A DNA stretch of 34,170 bases from Bacteroidota bacterium (GTDB taxonomy: Bacteria; Bacteroidota; Bacteroidia; Flavobacteriales_F; PHOS-HE28): contig JACTMO010000076.1 of NCBI GenBank assembly GCA_014584605.1, positions 1-34,170 of the forward strand, read 5' to 3'. Position 1 is the first letter of the stretch, and every line of letters begins with the position of its first letter. The notes under the pieces are model-generated. The model was given only the letters and a program-made list of their open reading frames with translations, was not told where the DNA came from and did no database searches. The translations under genes were made by a program, and so were the position numbers. Positions 1 through 5,544 of the stretch are shown here, piece after piece.

Positions 1-270
1 AAGGAGGGCAAGGGCCACATCACCCTCACCGTGGAGCCGCGCGGCGACCAGCTCCTGTGGATCATCGAGGACGACGGCGTGGGCCGCAACGCCCCCAAGA
101 CCGCCGCACCCGAGCAGCCCACCAAGAAGACCTCCCTGGGCACGGCCATCACCCGCAGCCGACTCGATCTGGTGCAGAAGCAGCACGGCGGCCACGCCGG
201 CTTCCGCTACGTGGACCGCCCCACCGGCACCCGCGTGGAGGTGGAGATGCCGCTGCTGAGGGACGCGTAG
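1..270 (+). CDS. LytS-type sensor histidine kinase, C-terminal end (5' truncated by window edge)
   Basis: The reading frame is open from base 1 and ends at TAG 268-270, giving the last 89 residues of a larger protein. The residues IIEDDGVGRN form the G1 box of a GHKL ATPase (Asp-x-Gly-x-Gly). The stretch KTSLGTAITRSRL matches the region after the ATP lid in Bacteroidota LytS/YehU-type kinases, where SLG-x-x-I-T-x-x-R-L is usual. The C-terminal GTRVEVEMPLL is the final strand that normally closes the domain. It would bind ATP for autophosphorylation and pass phosphate to a LytTR regulator. The sensor part and the phospho-accepting His lie outside the window, so the signal is unknown. A structured intergenic repeat begins 8 bases after the stop. 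The internal GTG at 31 is not a likely start, because the domain is already under way upstream of it. Confidence 0.85.
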   Translation, partial: KEGKGHITLTVEPRGDQLLWIIEDDGVGRNAPKTAAPEQPTKKTSLGTAITRSRLDLVQKQHGGHAGFRYVDRPTGTRVEVEMPLLRDA

Positions 271-278
271 ACTCAACT

Positions 279-559
279 CCCCTCCTGCGCGTGGATCGCT
301 CCACGCGCCGAACAAGGAGGGGCTGGGGGAGGCTTCAACTCAGAAAACACGCCATCTCTCCTTCAGCGGTAACCACCCCGTTCCCCTCCTTGCCGGGCCC
401 GGCGGAGCGGTCCGCCGGACAGGAGGGGCCTTCATACCGTTCAATTCCCCTCCGCGTGTGTCGTTGTCCACTGCCGCCGTCAGGTCGCCTCCCATCTTTC
501 TTCCTGGCTCTTCCTCCTTGCTCCTTCCTCCCTCCTGCTCCCGCCCTGCGGGAAGGCCG
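279..559. repeat. 281-bp structured intergenic repeat, copy 1
   Basis: This stretch recurs at 10167-10447 with a constant offset of 9888 bases, no indels and about 7 substitutions by eye (at 333, 345, 382, 395, 490, 491 and 540). It contains three stem-loops. Hairpin 1 (279-322) has outer arms CCCCTCCT and AGGAGGGG around a perfect 9-bp inner stem, GCGCGTGGA/TCCACGCGC, with a TCGC loop. Hairpin 2 (383-428) has the same outer arms around CCGGCGGA/TCCGCCGG with a GCGG loop. Hairpin 3 (539-553) is TCCCGC-CCT-GCGGGA. A pyrimidine-rich tract with TTCCTCC motifs lies at about 494-540. Open frames cross it but look like no protein, and both copies lie between genes. It may be a mobile repeat, a structured RNA or a bidirectional terminator. 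Confidence 0.9.
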
Positions 560-641
560 GGTAACATCGACCTGTACCGCCCTGCGGGATGATCTTCTGA
601 CCCACGCATTTTTCCCCTGTTCGGGATCTCTGGAATTGCAT

Positions 642-676
642 AACGCCTGCCGCCGACCACCAATGGCGGAGGCGTT
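642..676. other. Intergenic hairpin
   Basis: Arms AACGCC (642-647) and GGCGTT (671-676) enclose a second stem, CCGCC (650-654) and GGCGG (665-669), with a 10-base loop. It lies in the gene-free stretch 271-841, downstream of the repeat. No T tract follows directly. The rest of this stretch holds a second CCGCCCTGCGGGA hairpin-like sequence near 579-591 and four AGGC units at 737-752. No gene is visible in it. Confidence 0.5.
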
Positions 677-698
677 GATCCTCGGTCCAGGGCCCTCG

Positions 699-725
699 CC
701 CGGAGCGGACGGGCCGGGTTTTATT
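699..725 (+). terminator. Candidate intrinsic terminator
   Basis: A stem CCCGG (699-703) / CCGGG (714-718) with a 10-base loop is followed at once by TTTTATT (719-725). A competing stem GGCCC (691-695) / GGGCC (711-715) overlaps it. This is the best terminator-like structure between the upstream kinase gene and the next ORF, but it sits about 430 bases past the kinase stop, so the transcript it ends is uncertain. Confidence 0.4.
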
Positions 726-841
726 CCCGGGTACAGAGGCAGGCAGGCAGGCGGAGCCCGCATCGGGTAGGATCAGGTCCGTGCGGGATGGTGCGTCGGC
801 TCATTCTACAGCTCGCGGCCAACAGATAATTTCCCACCGCG

Positions 842-1057
842 ATGACGCATGAGGAACAGCAGCGGTTGGACCTGGAGCACCGCACCGGGCGCATGGGCGA
901 CCAGAAGGCCCGAGCCACCCTGGGGTGGAGCGAGGACCAGTACCGGACCGTGCGCGATGCGCTGGTGGACCAGGGCCTGCTGGTGCAGGGGGCGGGCAGG
1001 GGTGGAAGCGTGTGGAAAGGGCACCGGCTCGCGGAGAGGATCATAGAAGTGGTATAG
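842..1057 (+). CDS. Small winged-helix-like protein (71 aa), hypothetical
   Basis: This is a 71-residue ORF from ATG 842 to TAG 1055-1057, with the next gene starting 10 bases later. The central part, LGWSEDQYRTVRDALVDQGL followed by VQGAGRGGSVW, reads like a helix-turn-helix followed by a glycine-rich wing. Similar short segments occur at the C-terminal ends of some restriction-modification DNA methyltransferases, so this may be either a stand-alone domain or a remnant of such a gene; that link is from memory. No catalytic motif is present. The residues are charged and there is no signal peptide, so it should be cytoplasmic. A weak -7-like TAATTTCC lies at 827-834, just upstream. The coding call is moderate; the function is inference. 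Confidence 0.55.
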   Translation: MTHEEQQRLDLEHRTGRMGDQKARATLGWSEDQYRTVRDALVDQGLLVQGAGRGGSVWKGHRLAERIIEVV

Positions 1058-1067
1058 GTGCAGAGCG

Positions 1068-1847
1068 ATGGAACACCCGGAACAACTTCTGGCATACTGT
1101 AAGGCGAATGACCGCGTGTGCCCTCAGCCCCAATGTTGGAATAAGCTATGGAACATGCCGCCCGGCAATAGGCGCAAGGGCGCCGGCTTGGAGCCACCGC
1201 TGCCGCTGATCCGGGCAGCCTGGTGGGACACACCGCTCCTGAGCAAGGTGCCTCGGTTCCAGGAGCACGTCCATTGGGCAGCGGGGCACGGGGCGCAGGA
1301 AGAGGTCGGTGCCTTTCTGCGAAGCCTGCCCGAAGATCAGTGGCACCACGGGAACGATCAGCATCTTATCCTGCAACGCCCACACCGCACCATGCCCGAC
1401 AAAGAAATCTACAGCACGCGCCTGCGCGCAGGCCGCAGGACCTACTTCCTGGATGTGAAGGAGGGCGACGACGGCCATGCCTACCTGAAGATCACGGAAA
1501 GCCGCAAGACCGGTGAGGCCTTCGAGCAGAGCCGCATTGTGGTGGACAAGGAGCATGCGGAGGACCTGCTTGAGAGCATGGCGGATGCCGTGCGGCGCTT
1601 GATGGCCCAGCAGTTCAAGAAGGAACCGGTGCCCGTGGAGAAGGACAAGGCGTACAGCGTGGAGGAGAAGCGCGAGAAACACCCGCAAGCCTACGCGCGC
1701 TGGACCAAAGAAGATGATGTGCGCCTGGAGCAGTTGTTCTGCGGAGGGAAGAAGAACAAGGAGCTGGCCGTGATCTTCGGGCGTGATCCAGGGGCGATCG
1801 CCGCCCGCATCAAGAAGCTCGAGCTCCGGGAGAAGTACGGCAGGTGA
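1068..1847 (+). CDS. PUR-like (DUF3276) nucleic-acid-binding protein with Myb/SANT-like C-terminus and extra N-terminal domain
   Basis: Three parts are visible. Residues 1-97 are rich in Trp, Pro and Cys (CPQPQCWNKLW, AAWWDTP, WHH) and resemble a small conserved hypothetical domain. Residues about 110-180, starting MPDKEIYSTRLRAGRRTYF and continuing LKITES, match the Bacteroidota PUR-alpha-like family DUF3276, which binds single-stranded DNA or RNA. Residues about 209-255 (YARWTKEDDVRLEQLF, then ELAVIFGRDPGAIAARIKKL) read as a SANT/Myb-like helical motif. PUR proteins usually begin just before the KEIYS segment, so translation may start at ATG 1393 (residue 109). A -7-like TATCCTGC lies 18 bases before it. 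The longer start is given because the frame is open throughout, so this may be a true fusion or two genes joined by loss of a stop. The stop overlaps a GTG of the next frame (GTGA at 1844-1847). Confidence 0.75.
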   Translation: MEHPEQLLAYCKANDRVCPQPQCWNKLWNMPPGNRRKGAGLEPPLPLIRAAWWDTPLLSKVPRFQEHVHWAAGHGAQEEVGAFLRSLPEDQWHHGNDQHLILQRPHRTMPDKEIYSTRLRAGRRTYFLDVKEGDDGHAYLKITESRKTGEAFEQSRIVVDKEHAEDLLESMADAVRRLMAQQFKKEPVPVEKDKAYSVEEKREKHPQAYARWTKEDDVRLEQLFCGGKKNKELAVIFGRDPGAIAARIKKLELREKYGR

Positions 1848-1849
1848 CG

Positions 1850-3721
1850 ATGGGCGGGTCGGCTGGCCATACCGAACGGGTCCGGATGCCGGGGAGATGG
1901 ATCGGGCTGGTGCTCATCGCCATCCCCTTGATCATCCACGCCCAACGCCCAGGTGGGGCGGCGGACCTGCAAGTCCGCTTCGACCATGCGCTGACCTTAA
2001 GCGACAGTCTACAACGCACTGAACCGCGCCAGGCACTCCATTGGGCGCGGGAGGCCCGGTGGCTGGCCGGTCGGTTGGGCGACGATAAGATGGGCCAGGC
2101 TCACGAGAGGCTGGCGCGCGCTTACATGGAGCTGGCGGAGCTGGACACGGCCATGGCCCATGCGGATTCGGCGATCCTGGCCGCGAAGGCGACGACAGCC
2201 ACCGTGGCCCTTGATCGTGCCGAGCGCATGCAGGGTGAGGTGTACCTGCGGATGGGCGATCTGGTGAGCGCGGTGGAGCACCTGGAGGCGGCCCTGGACG
2301 GAGCCACCCGGCGCGGCGACCGCAGGGCCATCGCCGCTGTGCGGATGCGCCTGGCCTACGCCCATTACGTGGGGCGTCAGGCAGTGGAAGCCTACGCCCA
2401 CCTGGACGTCTGCGAACGCCTCTACCGGGAGCTGGGCGACACGGCCGGACTGGCGGCCTGTTACGGCCGGCGCGCGATGACCATGGCGGAGGACGACGAA
2501 CTGGATTCGCTACCACTGGCGAGGCTGACCATGGACACCGCCCGCGCCCTCGCACGGCTGGCCAGCGACCGCCGGGAGTTGACCCGCCTTCACATCAACT
2601 CGGCCTTGATCGCCATGAACCTGGAGGACCTGGCCGTGGCTGACGCACACAACGACACCGCGTTGCTCCTCGCCCGGGCGTTGCAGGATTCCTTTATGCT
2701 GGTGCACGTGCATGAGAACAGGGCCCAGCTGCACAGCCGGCTGATGCAACCCGACCTGGCCCTGCCGGAATGCCGGGTGATGCTGGACTATGGCATCCGC
2801 CACGGTCTTCTGCGCCTACAGCGGGACGGATGGCACTGCGTCATGAACTGCATGCGCGACCTGGGGGACTGGAAAGCGGCGTACGAAGCCTACGGGAAGT
2901 ACTGGGAGCTGAACGAACGCATGGCGAACAAGACCGCGCGCGAGCACATGCTGCGGCGGTCGTTGAGCACCGAGTCGGCCAGGCGGGAGCAGGCGCTGCA
3001 CGAGGCGCATGCCGCCCGGCTGGCCAACGACCGCCTGTGGGCCCTGCTGATCGGGGTGGTGCTGGTGGCCGCCGCCGCCTACCTGGTGGTGCGGCAGCGC
3101 GGCCGCGTGGAGCGGGAGAAATCCCGCGCCCTGCGCCTGCGCATCGACCAGCACTTCGTGGGCAACGCCATGGCCAGCCTCTCCGGCTACGTGATGAAGG
3201 AGGAGCGCCAGCAGGCGTATGATGTGCTGGTGCGCTACGACCGCTTCATACGCAACACACTGGTCCATTCGGCGGCTGAGGCCATCACCCTGCGGCAGGA
3301 AATGGACGCCCTGGCCAACTACCTGGCCATCGAACAGGCCCTCTGTGGCGGCCGCTTCACCTTCGCCCTGCACGTGGAGCGCGCCCTGGATCCCGATGCC
3401 GTGCACCTGGCGCCCATGCTGGTGCAGCCCTGGGTGGAGAACGCCGTGAAGCATGGCGTGAAGGCCCTGCCGCAAGGTGGGCGCATCGAAGTGCGCTTCA
3501 CCCTGGACGGCCGCACGCTGCAGGTGGTGGTGGAGGACAACGGACCCGGCATGCGCGCCACGGCCGACCACCGGTCAGGCGCATCGTGGGGCACGCGCAT
3601 CACGGGTGCACGGCTCAAGGCCCTCTCGCGGCGCTGCGGCCGGGCGGGCAACTACCGCTACGACCCTGTGGCGCAGGGCACGCGGCTGGTCCTCCGGCTG
3701 CCGACGATCCGTATGAATTGA
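1850..3721 (+). CDS. TPR-containing LytS-type sensor histidine kinase
   Basis: This kinase probably phosphorylates the LytTR regulator encoded next. ATG 1850 is given; ATG 1886 leaves a cleaner signal peptide (MPGRWIGLVLIAIPLIIHAQ), and GTG 1844 is also possible. Residues about 30-390 form an all-helical, Ala-rich region with TPR-like repeats, predicted to be periplasmic. One membrane segment follows at about 396-417 (WALLIGVVLVAAAAYLVV), then a short coiled linker and the His_kinase (PF06580-type) core. The phospho-acceptor is probably His435 in DQHFVGNAM, which departs from the usual NPHFLFN. The N box QPWVENAVKHG (Asn at about 531) and G box VEDNGPGM (Asp at about 563) are intact, and GTRLVLRLP closes the domain. 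TPR-plus-LytS kinases are common in Bacteroidota. The gene nearly overlaps the PUR-like gene upstream and precedes the regulator by 179 bases. Confidence 0.9.
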   Translation: MGGSAGHTERVRMPGRWIGLVLIAIPLIIHAQRPGGAADLQVRFDHALTLSDSLQRTEPRQALHWAREARWLAGRLGDDKMGQAHERLARAYMELAELDTAMAHADSAILAAKATTATVALDRAERMQGEVYLRMGDLVSAVEHLEAALDGATRRGDRRAIAAVRMRLAYAHYVGRQAVEAYAHLDVCERLYRELGDTAGLAACYGRRAMTMAEDDELDSLPLARLTMDTARALARLASDRRELTRLHINSALIAMNLEDLAVADAHNDTALLLARALQDSFMLVHVHENRAQLHSRLMQPDLALPECRVMLDYGIRHGLLRLQRDGWHCVMNCMRDLGDWKAAYEAYGKYWELNERMANKTAREHMLRRSLSTESARREQALHEAHAARLANDRLWALLIGVVLVAAAAYLVVRQRGRVEREKSRALRLRIDQHFVGNAMASLSGYVMKEERQQAYDVLVRYDRFIRNTLVHSAAEAITLRQEMDALANYLAIEQALCGGRFTFALHVERALDPDAVHLAPMLVQPWVENAVKHGVKALPQGGRIEVRFTLDGRTLQVVVEDNGPGMRATADHRSGASWGTRITGARLKALSRRCGRAGNYRYDPVAQGTRLVLRLPTIRMN

Positions 3722-3900
3722 GCGACGATCCATGGATCCGGATCGACGATCCGTGTGATCACGCCCGCTGGACCGTCGCCCCTTGCGCAGGTTGCGGCAT
3801 GAAACGCGCACCCATCCCCGGAGCCAACCCCACCAGCGTGGAAGTGGTACCTTGGTTGGAGCGCGTTCCGCAGCCCATGAGCCCCCATCCACTTCCGGCG

Positions 3901-4626
3901 ATGAAGGCGGTGATCGTCGAGGACGAACGGGCCTTGGCGGACCTGTTGCAGAACCTCCTCGCCATGCGCCACCCCCAGGTGCAGGTGCTCGGCATCGCCT
4001 CCACCGTGGCCGACGCGCTGGAGCTGGTGACCCGTCACCGGCCCGATCTGTTGTTCCTGGACATCGGCCTGCGCGATGGGGTGCAGGGCTTCTCCGTGCT
4101 GGAGCAACTGGGGCCTTCCGCGCCGCGGGTCATCGTCACCACCGCCAGTGCCGACCATGCGGTGAGCGCCTTCCGCTTCGACGCCGTGGACTACCTGCTG
4201 AAGCCGATCGATGTGCAGGCCCTGGACCAGGCCCTGGCGCGCGTGGCCGAGCGCCTGCGCCAGCCGGGTCCGCGGGAGGAGGGACGCACCGGCCACCGGG
4301 TCTGGTGGGAGGTGCCTACCGCCACGGGCTTCACCCGCGTACGGGTGCAGGACATCGTGGTGGCCAGCGCGGAGGGCAGCTACACCCTGTTGCACCTGGC
4401 CGGCGAGCCCCGGCCCATGACCATCTCCCGCGCCTTGGGCGAGGTGGAGAAGGAACTGGGCCCCGGCTTCCTGCGCACCCACCGCAGCCACCTGGTGAAC
4501 CCCGCCCATGTACGCGACTTCATCCGGCCGGATGGGGAGCGCCTCCACCTGAGCAACGGCAGCACCGTGCCCATCGCCCGCGATCGTGTGCAGGAGGTGC
4601 TGCAGCGGTTGAGGGAGGAGGGGTGA
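3901..4626 (+). CDS. LytTR-family response regulator
   Basis: This 241-residue cytoplasmic regulator has a receiver domain at about 1-120 and a LytTR DNA-binding domain at about 130-240. In the receiver, VEDE (7-10) is the acidic pocket, Asp54 in LFLDIGL is the phosphorylation site, TTAS (about 80-83) carries the switch Thr/Ser, and LKPI (Lys101) is the conserved lysine. In the output domain, VVASAEGSYTLLHL and LRTHRSHLVNPAHV are typical LytTR signatures. ATG 3901 starts right at the conserved MKAVIVEDE; ATG 3877 would add eight residues. The frame is open back to 3586, but that stretch overlaps the kinase gene and is unlike the family. It most likely acts with the kinase upstream. The target genes are not visible. 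Confidence 0.93.
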   Translation: MKAVIVEDERALADLLQNLLAMRHPQVQVLGIASTVADALELVTRHRPDLLFLDIGLRDGVQGFSVLEQLGPSAPRVIVTTASADHAVSAFRFDAVDYLLKPIDVQALDQALARVAERLRQPGPREEGRTGHRVWWEVPTATGFTRVRVQDIVVASAEGSYTLLHLAGEPRPMTISRALGEVEKELGPGFLRTHRSHLVNPAHVRDFIRPDGERLHLSNGSTVPIARDRVQEVLQRLREEG

Positions 4627-4634
4627 GAGGGGGT

Positions 4635-4829
4635 ATGACCAGAACCATGGCTACCGGAATCAACAACCCAAGCAGCGCGCATCGGGACCAGCCCGATCGA
4701 AGCTCAGTTCATTTCGAAAGCATGGGCCTGCTGAGCCATGTTCGCCCGCACGAAGCGGCGATCCCATCCGCGCTAAGCCAGGCGCTGGACGAGATCACCC
4801 GGCTGCGGGAACGGGTGGGGATTTTGTAA
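4635..4829 (+). CDS. Possible small ORF (64 aa), hypothetical
   Basis: This ORF starts at ATG 4635, eight bases after the regulator stop, and ends at 4829. The first half is polar and low in structure. The last part, PSALSQALDEITRLRERVGIL, could form an amphipathic helix or short coiled coil. No family is recognised. A second in-frame ATG lies at 4647. The spacing fits co-transcription with the regulator, but the ORF is short and in GC-rich DNA, where chance frames are common, so it is offered only as a candidate. Confidence 0.35.
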   Translation: MTRTMATGINNPSSAHRDQPDRSSVHFESMGLLSHVRPHEAAIPSALSQALDEITRLRERVGIL

Positions 4830-4896
4830 ACACGATGAACCTGATCTGATGGAACAGCTTGACCACATCAGCACAGCGAGCAAGCGGAGCACAGGA

Positions 4897-5544
4897 ATGA
4901 GCATGAGCCCTTGGGCCATTGGCATCGTCGTTTTGCTCACGCTGGGCGCCTGCCAGAAGAATGAACCGCTGGACAAGTACGGATGCACGGACATGGAGTA
5001 CGACAACTACGATCCGGATGCGAATGCGTCCAATGGGAGCTGCTGCCGGTTTGTGGATGCCGGTTCGCGGATCTGGCGTGGTACGGTGACGGATTCGGTC
5101 TCTGGCTTTGTGATACCTTACATGGCCGCCAGGGTCGCCGGCTGGTTGGAGGGGCCGTGCATAAATATGGACCGCGGAGCGATCTGTGTCGTTACCGACG
5201 ATGTGTGTGGGATGGGTCCGTGCAGAATAGACGTGCCCTATTATGAGCTGAATTCGTCCTATCATCCAATGAACAGGGATGCTGAAGCCTTCTTCATCCT
5301 CAATATAGAGGATTGTTGTTTAGACCCTATAGATATGTCAGGGTCACCAGACCCAGATTTTATAACATTGGAAACGTCGTATTATTCTAATGATGAAGTG
5401 GTTTATAGAGATACTACTGTAAATCGTGTCCGGACAACCGGTCGATATCGAAATGGAATCTCAGGCCAAATACAGTATCCAGTTCCAGAACGCACCATCG
5501 ACAGTGTTTCGGTGCGGATACTTGAAATAACATTTTACCCATGA
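4897..5544 (+). CDS. Predicted lipoprotein with Gly-Cys-Thr-Asp/Asn-Tyr-Asp motif
   Basis: ATG 4897 gives a lipoprotein signal: MSMSPWAIGIVVLLTLGAC with a lipobox ending in LGAC. GGAG at 4886-4889, seven bases before the ATG, is a fair ribosome-binding site. The alternative ATG 4849 would add 16 polar residues before the signal and is less likely. Soon after the lipid Cys comes YGCTDMEYDNYDPDANAS ending in NGSC, a variant of the Cys-flanked GCTD...NYDP.A....GSC motif that recurs in secreted Bacteroidota proteins. The rest, about 170 residues, has several cysteine pairs (CGMGPC, DCC) and ends in beta-like strands; no enzyme family is recognised. The second half of the gene is AT-rich compared with its start. 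Its stop overlaps the start of the next gene (ATGA, 5541-5544), so the two are probably translated together. Confidence 0.8.
   Translation: MSMSPWAIGIVVLLTLGACQKNEPLDKYGCTDMEYDNYDPDANASNGSCCRFVDAGSRIWRGTVTDSVSGFVIPYMAARVAGWLEGPCINMDRGAICVVTDDVCGMGPCRIDVPYYELNSSYHPMNRDAEAFFILNIEDCCLDPIDMSGSPDPDFITLETSYYSNDEVVYRDTTVNRVRTTGRYRNGISGQIQYPVPERTIDSVSVRILEITFYP

Noticed and set aside
57-770. An ORF of about 237 codons over the kinase end and repeat copy 1
   Set aside because: It overlaps the real kinase frame and then runs through the structured repeat. The similar peptide seen at copy 2 reflects the DNA repeat, and its Pro/Arg/Ser-rich make-up fits no protein.
3586-3900. Long 5' extension of the LytTR regulator
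   Set aside because: It overlaps the kinase gene and the receiver domain begins exactly at MKAVIVEDE (3901).
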